From contig NZ_JABVXF010000009.1 of NCBI RefSeq assembly GCF_013349995.1, forward strand, positions 82,663 to 146,662: DNA of 64,000 nucleotides. The letters are read 5' to 3'. Source of the stretch: Pseudoalteromonas sp. 0303. GTDB lineage: Bacteria > Pseudomonadota > Gammaproteobacteria > Enterobacterales > Alteromonadaceae. This document shows positions 26,268 to 37,476 of this stretch, one piece after another. The notes under the pieces are model-generated. The model was not told the origin of the DNA, did not search any database, and worked only from the letters and a program-made list of their open reading frames with translations. Numbering within the stretch: position 1 is the stretch's first letter; every line of letters starts with the position of its first letter. Position numbers and translations under genes: made by a program.

Positions 26268-26876
26268 CTACATAGGTAAACGGGCGCGTGCAACGACGCT
26301 GTCTGGCATTTTTTCGGCAAGCTTAGCGAGTAAACTTTCGACTTTCTTGTGAGTTGCTTTATCGGCAACCATTGAATGAAATAACCAACGGTAGGCATCT
26401 TCATAATCGCGCGGGCTGCCATAACCTTGATTAAATAGGTTAACCAGTCGCATTTGTGCCTTTAAGTTGCCTTGGGCTGATGCTTCTCGTAAATAGGTTA
26501 CCGCCATCGCTTTATCTTGCTGCACTAACTGGCCTACATCGTAGTAGCGACCAAGTTGCTCTAATGCCGCGCCTAGCCCTTGTTGAGCAGCCTGACGCAT
26601 GTAATAAACCCCTAACTCTACATTGCGGTCTACACACACTGCATAAGCTAGCATATCGCCATACAGGAACTGATATGATGGTAGTGCCATTTTATTGGCT
26701 CGTGCCTCGATATCTTGCACTAACTGGCAATCATCTGCCTTTACACGTGCTAGGTGTGCATTTTTATTGATCAAGCCAATTAACTCGCTCTCTGTGTACA
26801 GAGGCACTGCTGTTATAGGCTCTTCAGCCATGCTTAGGCTTGAGAAGAGTAATGTTAAAGGCAATAAAACACGCAT
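26268..26876 (-). CDS. motX: Sodium-type polar flagellar motor protein MotX
   Basis: A 202-residue periplasmic protein of the T-ring of sodium-driven polar flagellar motors, needed with MotY for PomAB stator assembly. The signal peptide ends at SSLSMAEE. The mature sequence follows Vibrio MotX closely from memory: VPLYTESELIGLI, VKADDCQLVQDIEARA, LYGDMLAYAVCV. Two or three Sel1-like repeats follow (MRQAAQQGLGAALEQLGRYY, LREASAQGNLKAQMRLVNLF, then GSPRDYEDAYRWLFHS). The Cys pair at about 51 and 81 is conserved in MotX. ATG at 26876 is preferred; the frame extends three codons to a GTG. It lies convergent to the antiporter and downstream of purA, transcribed apart from flagellar genes. Confidence 0.88.
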   Translation of the reverse strand: MRVLLPLTLLFSSLSMAEEPITAVPLYTESELIGLINKNAHLARVKADDCQLVQDIEARANKMALPSYQFLYGDMLAYAVCVDRNVELGVYYMRQAAQQGLGAALEQLGRYYDVGQLVQQDKAMAVTYLREASAQGNLKAQMRLVNLFNQGYGSPRDYEDAYRWLFHSMVADKATHKKVESLLAKLAEKMPDSVVARARLPM

Positions 26877-26947
26877 CAAAATCACTTAAATAAAGTCAGT
26901 CTTAGCAAATAATATACAATTATCATTCCAGAGTGAATTTTGGGCAC

Positions 26948-26974
26948 AAAAAAAGCTGCCGAGGCAGCTTTTTC
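26948..26974 (-). terminator. Terminator of purA
   Basis: Read leftward, AAAAAGCTGCC, loop TC, and GGCAGCTTTTTTT form a perfect stem with a T run 15 bases after the purA stop. Confidence 0.9.
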
Positions 26975-26988
26975 AGTCACTATGACGA

Positions 26989-28323
<1,335 letters not shown>

Positions 28324-28481
28324 TTAGGACGAGATTTTATCAGAAAACGAGGTGAAAGATCACCCCGTTTAGCTTATTTTTTCTGCGCCTGAATTTATAT
28401 CATCTTAATTACTTAAACAACTACATGCAGAACAGGGGTTTATAAAATAGTTAAGGATAAAAATTAATCACGTGCAGAAAC

Positions 28482-28513
28482 AAAAAAAGCCCTACAAACT
28501 GCAGGGCTTTTTA
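28482..28513 (-). terminator. Terminator after hflC
   Basis: Read leftward, AAAAAGCCCT, an interrupted loop, and AGGGCTTTTTTTG form the hairpin. It lies 16 bases downstream of the hflC stop and closes the long leftward operon. Confidence 0.88.
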
Positions 28514-28528
28514 TCACACAAATATTAA

Positions 28529-29407
28529 TTACTGTGCTTTTGTACCTTTCATATAATTAAAGAAGTCGCTATCAGGTGAAATCACCATCACGTCTTGCTT
28601 ATTTTTAAAGGTATTTTTGTACGCTTCTAGGCTGCGCATAAAACCAAAGAATTCTGCATCTTTGTTATAAGCGTTAGCATAGATAGCTGCGGCATCGGCA
28701 TCACCTTGACCACGAACAGTACGCGCATTACGCTCAGCGTCTGCAAGCATTACTGTTACACGACGGTCGACTTCTGCACGAATTGTTTCAGCTTTTTCTT
28801 GACCTTCAGAACGGTGCTCTTTTGCAACCGCAGTACGCTCAGCACGCATACGTTGGAAGATTGAACTACTCACTTCTTGTGGTAAGTTAATTTGCTTAAC
28901 GCGTACATCAAGTACTTCAATACCTAGCTCTTGTGCACTTTCAGACGCTTGAACTAATGCTTCTTCCATCAGCTCACTACGCTCACCAGAAACGATCTCT
29001 CTGATAGTACGAGAACCGAAATTAGTACGCAGACCGTTGTTCACCTTTTGCTTAAGTAGTGTTTCAGCGTATTGCTTATCACCACGGGCACGCAGGTAGA
29101 ATGCACTAAAGTCATTAATGCGCCACTTAACGTAAGAATCAACGATTAAGTCTTTTTTCTCACTTGTTACGAAACGGTCAGGTGCACCATCTAGCGTTTG
29201 AATACGTGCATCTAAACGACGTACTTGGCTAAAGAAAGGCACTTTTAGGTGTAAACCAGGGCCGTATACTACAGCCTTATCATCACTGTCTTTTTCAACT
29301 TTGCTGAATAACAGTACGATTGCCTTCTCGCCTTCTTGCACAACAAAAATCGCTGAGAAAGACAGCACAACTGCAAGGGCAAGTATTACTAAACTAAAAT
29401 TTTTCAT
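28529..29407 (-). CDS. hflC: FtsH protease modulator HflC
   Basis: A 292-residue inner-membrane SPFH (stomatin/prohibitin) protein. It has a single N-terminal transmembrane helix (about 5-22) followed by a periplasmic SPFH domain (VVQEGEKAIVLLFSKV, VDSYVKWRINDFSAFYLRARG) and a coiled coil (EHRSEGQEKAETIRAEVDR). With HflK it forms the large vault around hexameric FtsH and restrains its proteolysis. It starts 5 bases after the hflK stop. Length and order match the hflX-hflK-hflC layout of gammaproteobacteria. Confidence 0.96.
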   Translation of the reverse strand: MKNFSLVILALAVVLSFSAIFVVQEGEKAIVLLFSKVEKDSDDKAVVYGPGLHLKVPFFSQVRRLDARIQTLDGAPDRFVTSEKKDLIVDSYVKWRINDFSAFYLRARGDKQYAETLLKQKVNNGLRTNFGSRTIREIVSGERSELMEEALVQASESAQELGIEVLDVRVKQINLPQEVSSSIFQRMRAERTAVAKEHRSEGQEKAETIRAEVDRRVTVMLADAERNARTVRGQGDADAAAIYANAYNKDAEFFGFMRSLEAYKNTFKNKQDVMVISPDSDFFNYMKGTKAQ

Positions 29408-29412
29408 CTTGC

Positions 29413-30579
29413 TTATCTCCCCTCATTAAAACGGTCAGTTGCGAAACGGTCATTGCTTGAATTTACCGTGCTGTTACGCGACGTGTTTATTTTATTGCGA
29501 AGGTCTTTGATATCACTTGAGCTTGGTAATGCAACACGTGTTGCTGTACCTTGCTTTTCCATGATTTTATCAAGCGGTAAATACATCATGTTATTACCAC
29601 CTTCAACATCAACTAACACTTTAGAGCTGTTGCCTAACACTTCTTCCATCGCATCGATGTAAAGACGCTTACGAGTTACCTCTTTAGCAGCTTGGTACTC
29701 AGGTAATAGCTTTTCAAAACGCGCTACCTCACCTTGTGCTTCTAATGTAATACGTTCACGGTACGCTTCTGCTTCTTGCGTCATACGAGTAACTTGACCA
29801 CGGGCACGAGGTTCAATTTCACGAGCATAGGCTTCTGCTTCACGGATGAAACGCTCTTCATCTTCTTGTGCAGCAATAGCGTCATCAAACGCGTCTTTTA
29901 CTTCACCCGGCGGACGTGAATCTTTAAAGTTCACATCGCTTACAATAATACCTAGATTGTATGGCTCGATGATTTTGTTAAGCTCATCCCACGTTTGTTG
30001 ACGCACTAACTCACGACCTGTTGTTAGTACTTGGTCCATTTTTACGTGGCCAATTACATAACGTAATGCACTATCAAGTGCTTGTTGTAAGCTGTGGTCA
30101 GCATCAGTAACGCTGAACTTGTAAAGATGTGGGTCGATAACACGGTACTGTACTTCAAACTCTACATTTACCACGTTTTCGTCTTCGGTAAGCATAAAAC
30201 CTTTAGCAGATAACGAGCGTACCGCTTCGATATCAACAGGGATCACGCGTTCAATGAAGGTCATTTTCCAACGTAAGCCAGGTTCTGCAATGCGATCGTA
30301 TTGCCCAAATTGTAAAACAATACCGCGCTCAGCTTCTTTTACCGTGTAAATACCACTTAATGCCCATACAATGATGGCAATAATAAGGATGAAAGAAATG
30401 CCTGCGCCACCAAGTCCACCGCCGTTTTTACCTGGCTTATTACCACCAAATAAACCGCCAAACTTGTTGCCGAACTTACGCATTACCTCGTCTAAATCAG
30501 GTGGGCCTTGATCTTTTCCGCCTTTATTATTCCACGGATCTTTATCATTGCCATTATTACCCGGTTCATTCCAGGCCAT
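29413..30579 (-). CDS. hflK: FtsH protease modulator HflK
   Basis: A 388-residue partner of HflC. The cytoplasmic N-terminus is Gly/Asn/Asp-rich (about 1-60, with MAWNEPGNNG and GGKDQGPPDLDE). A transmembrane helix (about 60-80) and a periplasmic SPFH domain (EAERGIVLQFGQYDRIAEPGL) follow. A coiled-coil region contains QEDEERFIREAEAYAREIEPRARG. The C-terminus is Ser/Asn-rich. The GPPDLDE motif is typical for HflK. It is encoded between hflX and hflC in one operon. Confidence 0.96.
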   Translation of the reverse strand: MAWNEPGNNGNDKDPWNNKGGKDQGPPDLDEVMRKFGNKFGGLFGGNKPGKNGGGLGGAGISFILIIAIIVWALSGIYTVKEAERGIVLQFGQYDRIAEPGLRWKMTFIERVIPVDIEAVRSLSAKGFMLTEDENVVNVEFEVQYRVIDPHLYKFSVTDADHSLQQALDSALRYVIGHVKMDQVLTTGRELVRQQTWDELNKIIEPYNLGIIVSDVNFKDSRPPGEVKDAFDDAIAAQEDEERFIREAEAYAREIEPRARGQVTRMTQEAEAYRERITLEAQGEVARFEKLLPEYQAAKEVTRKRLYIDAMEEVLGNSSKVLVDVEGGNNMMYLPLDKIMEKQGTATRVALPSSSDIKDLRNKINTSRNSTVNSSNDRFATDRFNEGR

Positions 30580-30670
30580 AGCTATACTCCATTGTTATCT
30601 AAATGAATTAGGTTAAATCTATCAAATCTGCAGCATTTCTCATACTAAAAAAGACAAATGCTGGTGATTT

Positions 30671-31960
30671 TTAATCAGTCACTACGAAAGAGTCGAGGTC
30701 TTGTCCCATCTCTTTTTTCAAGCGATTCCATTCTGCCATTGGCAAGCGTACCGATAATAACCAGTTTCCTTGCTCATCAAAACATTCTTGATGAACTGCA
30801 TTTAAGTTGAATAATGCTGCGCGAATACGACCATGTTGTGGTGGTAATTTTAGCTCATCAGCAAACATCTTTTTGGCAAGTAACTCATTAATTGCCTCAC
30901 TTAACAGTTCACAACCAACGCCAGTGCGCGCCGACAACCAGACTCGTACCGGTTGACCTTCGTCGTTTCTATCTATACGTGGCGCAACGTCATCTAGCGC
31001 ATCAATTTTGTTATAAACCAATAATTGCGGCACTTCATCTGCTTCTATTTCTTTTAAAACAGATTGTACTTGCTCAATATTTTCTTTTCGACGAGGGTCT
31101 GCCACATCGATAACATGTAGCTGTAAATCAGCTTCACGAGTTTCTGTTAAGGTTGCTTTAAATGCTGCAACAAGGTCGTGTGGTAAGTGACGAATAAAAC
31201 CTACCGTATCAGCTAAAATAATTGGACCTATATCGCCGATATCCAACTTACGTAAGGTTGGATCTAGGGTTGCGAATAGCTGGTCAGCAGCATACACATC
31301 TGAGTCTGTAATACGGTTAAATAACGTTGATTTACCCGCATTGGTATAACCTACCAGTGACACAGTTGGAATTTCATTGCGCGTACGCGCACGTCGTCCC
31401 TGCTCACGTTGAACAGCAACTTTATCTAAACGGGCACGAATGTTTTTAATTCTTGCGCGCAGTAATCGTCTATCGGTTTCGAGCTGGGTTTCACCTGGGC
31501 CACGTAAACCTATCCCGCCTTTTTGTCTTTCAAGGTGAGTCCAACCACGGATCAATCGAGTAGAAATGTGGCGTAACTGAGCTAACTCAACCTGAAGTTT
31601 ACCTTCGTGAGTACGCGCTCGCTGCGCAAAAATATCTAAGATCAAACTCGTACGATCAAGAACGCGGCACTGGCAAACGCTTTCTAAATTGCGTTCCTGT
31701 GACGGGCTAAGTTGATGGTTGAAAATGATGACATCTGCATTGTGGATTTTGACAGTTTCAGCTATTTCTTCTGCTTTTCCGGTCCCGACGAAAAGTTTCG
31801 GATGTGGTGCTTGACGACTGCCTTGCACAATCGCCAAACTACTAACACCAGCAGAAGATACCAACAACTCTAATTCGTGAAGATCTTCGCGATCCCCCTC
31901 TTTAGGTAAGTCGATATGAACTAAAACTGCCTGTTCGCCGGCTTCATAACGGTCAAACAA
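30671..31960 (-). CDS. hflX: Ribosome-associated GTPase HflX
   Basis: A 429-residue GTPase that splits stalled ribosomes under stress. The N-terminal domain contains GTGKAEEIAE and RTSLILDIFAQRARTHEGKL; the glycine-rich linker GGIGLRGPGETQLETDRR is present. The G domain has GYTNAGKST, the switch II DTVGFIRHLPHDL and NKID. I take the TTG at 31958-31960 as the start. AGGAG lies 8 bases upstream and the product then begins MFDRYEAGEQAVLVH, like E. coli HflX. The ATG between them is out of frame. It follows hfq by 17 bases. Confidence 0.96.
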   Translation of the reverse strand: MFDRYEAGEQAVLVHIDLPKEGDREDLHELELLVSSAGVSSLAIVQGSRQAPHPKLFVGTGKAEEIAETVKIHNADVIIFNHQLSPSQERNLESVCQCRVLDRTSLILDIFAQRARTHEGKLQVELAQLRHISTRLIRGWTHLERQKGGIGLRGPGETQLETDRRLLRARIKNIRARLDKVAVQREQGRRARTRNEIPTVSLVGYTNAGKSTLFNRITDSDVYAADQLFATLDPTLRKLDIGDIGPIILADTVGFIRHLPHDLVAAFKATLTETREADLQLHVIDVADPRRKENIEQVQSVLKEIEADEVPQLLVYNKIDALDDVAPRIDRNDEGQPVRVWLSARTGVGCELLSEAINELLAKKMFADELKLPPQHGRIRAALFNLNAVHQECFDEQGNWLLSVRLPMAEWNRLKKEMGQDLDSFVVTD

Positions 31961-31977
31961 GCATTACGCTCCTAAGT

Positions 31978-32241
31978 TTAAAAATTTCCAGATTCTTGCT
32001 CTTCTGAATCATCACTTCCTTGAACGCCTTGGAAGTTAACAGAACGCGCTGGAACAACAGTTGAAATAGCGTGTTTATACACCATTTGATTTACGGTGTT
32101 TTCAAGTAAAATAACAAATTGGTCAAATGACTGGATTTTACCCTGCAATTTAATGCCATTAACCAAAAAGATTGATACTGGAATGCGCTCACGACGTAAC
32201 GCATTTAAAAATGGGTCTTGTAACGACTGGCCTTTTGCCAT
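31978..32241 (-). CDS. hfq: RNA chaperone Hfq
   Basis: An 87-residue Sm-like hexameric protein that anneals small RNAs to mRNAs. The N-terminus [21 protein letters not shown] is near-identical to known Hfq. Proximal-face residues lie in VYKHAIST, rim arginines in RRERIP, and the Sm1 strands in [16 protein letters not shown]. The C-terminal tail ([15 protein letters not shown]) is short and acidic, as expected outside enterics. It lies between miaA and hflX, the standard gammaproteobacterial arrangement. Confidence 0.98.
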   Translation of the reverse strand: MAKGQSLQDPFLNALRRERIPVSIFLVNGIKLQGKIQSFDQFVILLENTVNQMVYKHAISTVVPARSVNFQGVQGSDDSEEQESGNF

Positions 32242-32321
32242 GTTATTTTCCTTCGTTCTAGGTGTTATTATAATTAAGTAGCTGAACTAATTTAACAAAG
32301 CTAAAAAACTTCCAGCTACTA

Positions 32322-33239
32322 CTAGCTTAGCGAACTTACTACACGTTGCAAGTTTTCTTCATCACCCGTGGTCAACCAAGTTACTTCAGGCCAACCTCTT
32401 AACCAAGTGAGTTGTCGCTTGGCTAACTGCCGTGTGGCTGCAATACCACGAAAGACCATTTCATCATAGTCAATTTCGCCAGCAATGTAATCCCACATTT
32501 GTCTATAACCCACACAACGAATCGAAGGCAGGTCTGGGTGTAAATCCTTACGTTTATATAGGGATGAAACTTCATTTTCAAACCCCTGGTCGAGCATTAT
32601 TTTAAACCTTTTCTCAATTCGCTGATGTAATTCACTGCGATCATCAGGTGCAATGGCAAATTGATGGAAAGTATAAGGAAGCTCAGGCTGCTTTTGTTTT
32701 TGCAGCTCAGTCATTGTTTTGCCTGTAATACGATACACTTCTAATGCACGATTAATTCTTTGCGAATCATTTTCGCTCATTTTGTTCGCTGCATCAGGAT
32801 CGATTTTCACAAGCTCTTTATGCAAATGTGGCCAGCCAAACTGCTTTGCTTCCTTTTCAAGTTCAGCACGTACTTCAGGTGATGCCTCTGGTAGCGGTGA
32901 TAAGCCATCAATAAGTGACTTAAAATACATCATTGTACCGCCAACCAATACAGGTACTTTACCTTGCTGATGAAATAGATCAATCTTTTCAATTGCATCA
33001 CGGCGAAAATCTGCCACTGAATAACTATCTGCTGGGTCGATAATATCGATCAAGTGATGCGGCGCACGAGCAAGCTCTTCGGCATTTGGCTTTGCTGTGC
33101 CGATGTCCATATCTTTATAGACTAATGCTGAATCAACACTGATTATTTCTGTGTTTAAATGCTCACACAGCGAAATTGCTAAATCTGTTTTCCCTGCAGC
33201 GGTTGGTCCCATTAAAAAAATGACGGGTAAGTTATTCAA
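32322..33239 (-). CDS. miaA: tRNA dimethylallyltransferase MiaA
   Basis: A 305-residue enzyme adding a dimethylallyl group to N6 of A37 in tRNAs reading UNN codons. The P-loop GPTAAGKT is at residues 11-18. The catalytic-region motif [18 protein letters not shown] follows, then [16 protein letters not shown] and the C-terminal [13 protein letters not shown]. Length is standard. It starts 15 bases after mutL and is followed, after about 80 bases, by hfq. Confidence 0.97.
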   Translation of the reverse strand: MNNLPVIFLMGPTAAGKTDLAISLCEHLNTEIISVDSALVYKDMDIGTAKPNAEELARAPHHLIDIIDPADSYSVADFRRDAIEKIDLFHQQGKVPVLVGGTMMYFKSLIDGLSPLPEASPEVRAELEKEAKQFGWPHLHKELVKIDPDAANKMSENDSQRINRALEVYRITGKTMTELQKQKQPELPYTFHQFAIAPDDRSELHQRIEKRFKIMLDQGFENEVSSLYKRKDLHPDLPSIRCVGYRQMWDYIAGEIDYDEMVFRGIAATRQLAKRQLTWLRGWPEVTWLTTGDEENLQRVVSSLS

Positions 33240-33254
33240 GCCTAAATACCTTGC

Positions 33255-35099
33255 TTAGTTTAAAAACTGAGATAGTTCTATTTTAACTGCTTTTTGACGT
33301 AAACGTTGCATAGTTTGTGGATTATTTTCTAACCGAGCCACTTGCTCCAAAAAGGCTTGGCTTGCGTAATAGCGTGCTGGGATTTGCTGAGCTAACCAAG
33401 CTAACCATTCATCGAGTGAACTTGGTGAGGCTTTACAGCCTGCAATAAGTCGCTCAATAGCATCACTTACATCAAGTAAATAGACACAAGGCGGAAGCTT
33501 TTTCACCATCACAAACTGTTTTTCAATGACTAAATCAAAACCAAGTAAGGTAAACCACGACTGCTGAGCATTTAACGCGCTAATATCATCAGCACTTGCA
33601 TTTACTCGCACAGGTAACAACAAGGCTTTGCCATCAAGGCTACCTGCTTGCTCTACGTGCGCTTGCCAGTCGAGTGCTAATGCATGCTTAAAGTGCGCAG
33701 CAAAGAGTTGGTTGTCTTCACTAAATACGCACTCACCTTCTCGTACATGAATAAGCTTGGCAAGCTTTGCTTGCTCTACAACCGGTGTTGTAACACTTGG
33801 TTCTGGGCGTACTTGGTCAAAATGCGCAGCATGTTGCTCGCTGATCCCTTGATAAAATGCATTGACATCTTGGTGCGATGTTTTACTGCGACCTTGGCTG
33901 TCACTACTAAAACCACCGCTAGAGCGCCCTGCTCCTGTTGCCCCAGAATAACTCGCTGAACGTGTCGGCTGTAATTCAGATTTAGGGTAATCATACTGCT
34001 CTGTTGGCGCTGATTGAGTAAAACTTGGCTGTGTGCTGCTTGAGTGCGTCTCATCAAACGGAGCATGCTGAAAAGCAGTGTCATTATGCTCTGTAAAACC
34101 AGCTTCGTGCTGAAGCGGCACCACCACTTGTTTTATTGCCTGCAGGATAAAGTCATGCACTAAACGGCCTTGATGAAAACGCACTTCATGTTTTGCTGGG
34201 TGCACGTTTACATCGACCTGACGAGGGTCAATATCAATATAAATGACAAAACCGGGTAGCTCTTCTGAGCCTGCGACTTCTTCAAAGGCTTGGCGGATTG
34301 CATGCAAAATGAGTTTATCGCGCATCATGCGATTATTCACATAGGTATATTGCGTGCTATTCGTTGAGCCCACGGGTAATACCCAACCACGCAGCATCAA
34401 ACCAGCTTCACCTGATTGAATATGCAGCCCCTGCTCACTAAATGCTTTGCCAGCAACTTGAGCAACACGCGCTATTGCTTGCTCAGGGTTTGGTTTAGCA
34501 CGGTATTGACGGACAACTTTGCCATTATGAGTCAGGGTAATAGAAACATCAAAACGACTCAGCGCAATACGCTTAATAAGCTCATCAATATGTGAAAACT
34601 CGGTTTTCTCGGTGCGAAGAAATTTACGTCGCGCAGGGGTATTAAAAAATAAGTCTTTCACCTCAATGGTGGTGCCATCAGGGTGTGCGGTTGGCTTAAT
34701 CTGCACCGCCATATCACGACCTTCAGCAAACGCTTGCCATGCAGCCTCTTGCTGCTTTGGCTTTGAGCTTAAGGTTAAGCGAGAAACAGAACTAATTGAT
34801 GCCAACGCTTCACCACGAAAACCCAATGAACAGATGTTCTCTAGGTCATCGAGTGACTTAAGCTTACTCGTGGCATGGCGCGACAAGGCTAATGTTAGCT
34901 CATCTTTATTAATGCCAGAGCCATTATCGCGAATGCGAATAAGCTTATGACCGCCACGCTCAATATCTATTTGAATGCGCGTTGCGCCAGCATCTAAACT
35001 GTTTTCTACCAGCTCTTTAACAACGGATGCTGGGCGTTCAACCACTTCACCCGCAGCAATTTGGTTAGCCAATCGCGCGGGTAGTATTTCTATACTCAT
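33255..35099 (-). CDS. mutL: DNA mismatch repair protein MutL (MutH-dependent type)
   Basis: A 614-residue GHKL ATPase coordinating MutS with downstream repair. N-terminal motifs are [28 protein letters not shown] (positions about 10-37), IRDNGSGI and [10 protein letters not shown]. The linker (about 345-420) is Ser/Thr/Gln-rich. The C-terminal dimerisation domain lacks the DQHA-x2-E-x4-E endonuclease motif, as in species that use MutH for strand cutting. Length matches E. coli MutL (615). It lies between amiC and miaA. Confidence 0.97.
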   Translation of the reverse strand: MSIEILPARLANQIAAGEVVERPASVVKELVENSLDAGATRIQIDIERGGHKLIRIRDNGSGINKDELTLALSRHATSKLKSLDDLENICSLGFRGEALASISSVSRLTLSSKPKQQEAAWQAFAEGRDMAVQIKPTAHPDGTTIEVKDLFFNTPARRKFLRTEKTEFSHIDELIKRIALSRFDVSITLTHNGKVVRQYRAKPNPEQAIARVAQVAGKAFSEQGLHIQSGEAGLMLRGWVLPVGSTNSTQYTYVNNRMMRDKLILHAIRQAFEEVAGSEELPGFVIYIDIDPRQVDVNVHPAKHEVRFHQGRLVHDFILQAIKQVVVPLQHEAGFTEHNDTAFQHAPFDETHSSSTQPSFTQSAPTEQYDYPKSELQPTRSASYSGATGAGRSSGGFSSDSQGRSKTSHQDVNAFYQGISEQHAAHFDQVRPEPSVTTPVVEQAKLAKLIHVREGECVFSEDNQLFAAHFKHALALDWQAHVEQAGSLDGKALLLPVRVNASADDISALNAQQSWFTLLGFDLVIEKQFVMVKKLPPCVYLLDVSDAIERLIAGCKASPSSLDEWLAWLAQQIPARYYASQAFLEQVARLENNPQTMQRLRQKAVKIELSQFLN

Positions 35100-35122
35100 A
35101 GTGTTCCTAACACGAAAATTGA

Positions 35123-36466
35123 CTAGCTTTGAGGAATATCAAGCTCTTGACCAATAAATAAGGTATTTGATTTTAAGTTGTTGGCCGTTTTTAGCTTACT
35201 CACAGAGGTGTTATATCTGCTTGCTAAAATACTTAACGACTCACCAGGGCGAACTTTGTGTTTAGTCGGAAACTGCGACTTTAACTTAGCGAAAAGCGAG
35301 TCATCTGGCGGGTTTTGCATATAGTAATTTTTAATCGAGGTGAAAATTGCTTTAGCTAAGCGCTCCTGATGCTGCGCCGTTTTTAGCATTCGCTCTTCGC
35401 GTGGATTCGAGATAAACCCTGTTTCAACCAAAATAGAGGGAATATCAGGTGACTTTAATACTGCAAGGCTCGCCGCTTGTGGGCGTTTCTTATGCATTTT
35501 AGCCACTTTTCGTAATTCGCTAACCACTTCTTCTGCGACACTAAAGCCTGTTTTCATCGAGTGATCCATCGACATATCTAGCAGTGCTTGCGCTAAATAT
35601 TTTTCGCTTGCGGTATCTTTTAATACCCCAGCTGCACCACCTAAAAGCTCCGAGTGTTTTTCTTTATCCTCAATCCATTTACCAATTTCTGAATTTGCAC
35701 GGCGCAGTGATAACACCCACACAGAAGCACCGTTTGGCTGCGGGCTGGTAAATGCATCCGCATGAATCGACACAAAGAAGTCAGCTTTTTTCTTACGGGC
35801 AATGCTAGTACGAGTGTTTAGATTTACAAAGTAGTCACTACGGCGCACCATCCGCGAAATCATGCCTTTTTCAGCATCTATCATTCGCTCTAAGCGCTTC
35901 GCTATTTGTAGCGTAATGTCTTTTTCATAAGTGCCCGATGGACCAATTGAACCAGGGTCTTCACCACCATGACCTGCGTCTATGGCAATAACTATATCGC
36001 GCTCTTGATGAAGCTCGCGTTTTTTCACACTGCTATTGGTCGAAGCAACAGGCTCTGCCTTCGGTGTTTTATCAACAAGGTCAACCACTAAACGATGCTT
36101 GTATGGGTCGGTAGGTAGCAAAGCAAACACAACGGGTTTGCTGGCACGGGCTAGCTCAAAAACAAAGCGCACACTTTTGCTATCTTTAGGTTTCGAGTAA
36201 CGTAGTTTAGAAACAATCTGATGCTTTTTAGGAATAGCGGGCAAGCTATCTAGTTTGTCGGTATTTTTTAAATCAATGACTAAACGAGCTGGATTTTTCA
36301 GCATGAAATAGCTGAAATCAGGTTTATCGTTTAAATCAAAGACCACACGAGTGCTGTCAGGTGAAGGCCACACACGTACGCTATTAATAGTATTTTGTGC
36401 AAGCGCAATTTGGCTCACAACCAATAACATCAAAGTAGTTAATAGTTTAAACGTACAACGACCCAT
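35123..36466 (-). CDS. N-acetylmuramoyl-L-alanine amidase (AmiB/AmiC type) with LysM
   Basis: A 447-residue periplasmic cell-wall hydrolase cutting the amide between N-acetylmuramic acid and the stem peptide during cell separation. The signal peptide ends at IALAQ. An N-terminal AMIN domain (about 28-130; [15 protein letters not shown]) follows. The amidase_3 domain (about 157-385) has His166 in [21 protein letters not shown], and the late Glu in [11 protein letters not shown]. One LysM repeat is at the C-terminus (about 400-445). The single LysM is as in the tsaE-adjacent AmiB. Operon neighbours are tsaE upstream and mutL downstream. Confidence 0.94.
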   Translation of the reverse strand: MGRCTFKLLTTLMLLVVSQIALAQNTINSVRVWPSPDSTRVVFDLNDKPDFSYFMLKNPARLVIDLKNTDKLDSLPAIPKKHQIVSKLRYSKPKDSKSVRFVFELARASKPVVFALLPTDPYKHRLVVDLVDKTPKAEPVASTNSSVKKRELHQERDIVIAIDAGHGGEDPGSIGPSGTYEKDITLQIAKRLERMIDAEKGMISRMVRRSDYFVNLNTRTSIARKKKADFFVSIHADAFTSPQPNGASVWVLSLRRANSEIGKWIEDKEKHSELLGGAAGVLKDTASEKYLAQALLDMSMDHSMKTGFSVAEEVVSELRKVAKMHKKRPQAASLAVLKSPDIPSILVETGFISNPREERMLKTAQHQERLAKAIFTSIKNYYMQNPPDDSLFAKLKSQFPTKHKVRPGESLSILASRYNTSVSKLKTANNLKSNTLFIGQELDIPQS

Positions 36467-36496
36467 TTTTACTAATACACCTTTATTTTTATATGT

Positions 36497-36970
36497 TTAT
36501 TCTTGCGCACTCTTAAGTTGCTGAACAATTGCCTGACCACGCTCGGTTAAGCTGTTAATTGCAATAGCACGTGCCTCGCCTTCATAGCGTAGGGTGATAT
36601 CAAGATCCGGTGTTGGAATAAATTCGCCGCCTTTTTCAGGCCATTCCACAACACAAATAGCCTGTGGTGAAAAATAGTCACGAATTCCCATATATTCAAG
36701 TTCTTCAGGGTCACCTAAGCGATATAAATCAAAGTGATAAACATCAGCTTTAGCTAATTGGTAAGGCTCAACCAGTGTATAAGTTGGACTCTTAACCTTA
36801 CCTTGATGACCGAAACCTTGCACGATACCACGGGTTAATGTCGTTTTACCGGCACCTAAATCACCATGTAAATAGATGACTGCTCCTTGCTCCATTAAGG
36901 TTGCAAGTTGCTTACCCATATTAACCGTTGCTGCTTCATCAGCGAGTGGAAAACCAACACTGTCGGTCAT
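36497..36970 (-). CDS. tsaE: tRNA threonylcarbamoyladenosine biosynthesis ATPase TsaE
   Basis: A 157-residue P-loop ATPase working with TsaB and TsaD to make t6A37 in ANN-decoding tRNAs. The Walker A motif HGDLGAGKTT is at residues 35-44. TSPTYTLVEPY-like KSPTYTLVEPY, HFDLYRLGDPEELE and CVVEWPEKG follow. The start at 36970 is set by GAGGTAAT just upstream; the frame is open nine codons further. It is the first gene of the leftward block tsaE-amiC-mutL-miaA-hfq-hflXKC. Confidence 0.95.
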   Translation of the reverse strand: MTDSVGFPLADEAATVNMGKQLATLMEQGAVIYLHGDLGAGKTTLTRGIVQGFGHQGKVKSPTYTLVEPYQLAKADVYHFDLYRLGDPEELEYMGIRDYFSPQAICVVEWPEKGGEFIPTPDLDITLRYEGEARAIAINSLTERGQAIVQQLKSAQE

Positions 36971-37063
36971 TATTACCTCATGAAAAACTAAAAACACATT
37001 ACTTTGTTAATCATACCAGAATAATTTTGTAAGGCGAGAGCCGCTCTTATGCCTAGTTTGACC

Positions 37064-37098
37064 AAAAAAAGCCGACAAAGTGATGTGCGCTTTTTTTA
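37064..37098. terminator. Possible bidirectional terminator upstream of tsaE
   Basis: AAAAAAAGC and GCTTTTTTT pair as outer arms; the inner part is mismatched except ACA/TGT. It could stop leftward read-through from envZ before tsaE. Weak fold, so the call is tentative. Confidence 0.4.
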
Positions 37099-37125
37099 TT
37101 GCTTTGATAAATAGGAGCACTAGTA

Positions 37126-37452
37126 ATGGCTATGGTTACTTGCAAATCCCCCTTCTCAAAGGTAAATATTTTAAAGCTCAAAGTGACAACTATAACTGCT
37201 ATGCTATTTCTTCTTAGTGTATCTTTTTTTGCACTTGGCATTTTTTGTAACAGCTTGATTTATAAAAATAAAATCTTAATTGCCGAGTTCATGCATTTTG
37301 GCTTTTATGAACCACCGACTCTCATTCAGATGGCTTTAAACTGGCTAACTATCTTAATAGTTATCTTGCTACTTTCTTTAAATTTCATCATTGCTTCAGC
37401 CCCCTTCAAAGCAAGAAAGCACTTTAAAACTAGTTTTATCGATAACTCATAG
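37126..37452 (+). CDS. Orphan small membrane protein
   Basis: A 108-residue open frame with two strongly hydrophobic segments (about 22-47 and 72-92) and basic ends, predicting a small two-helix inner-membrane protein. AGGAG lies 9 bases before the ATG. I recognise no family. Base composition is clearly more AT-rich than the neighbours. It lies alone on the + strand between leftward tsaE and leftward envZ, stopping 25 bases before the envZ stop. A lineage-specific gene or a chance open frame are both possible; the ribosome-binding site and membrane pattern favour a gene. Confidence 0.5.
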   Translation: MAMVTCKSPFSKVNILKLKVTTITAMLFLLSVSFFALGIFCNSLIYKNKILIAEFMHFGFYEPPTLIQMALNWLTILIVILLLSLNFIIASAPFKARKHFKTSFIDNS

Positions 37453-37476
37453 CTTAAGGCTTAAAGCTAAATACTT

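Noticed and set aside
28345..28372. Riboswitch upstream of purA
   Set aside because: A hairpin (AAACGGGGTGA/TCACCTCGTTT, imperfect) is present, but nothing resembles the purine aptamer or another known riboswitch.
37126..37452. Toxin of a toxin-antitoxin pair
   Set aside because: Small and membrane-bound, but there is no partner ORF or antisense RNA signature that I can support.
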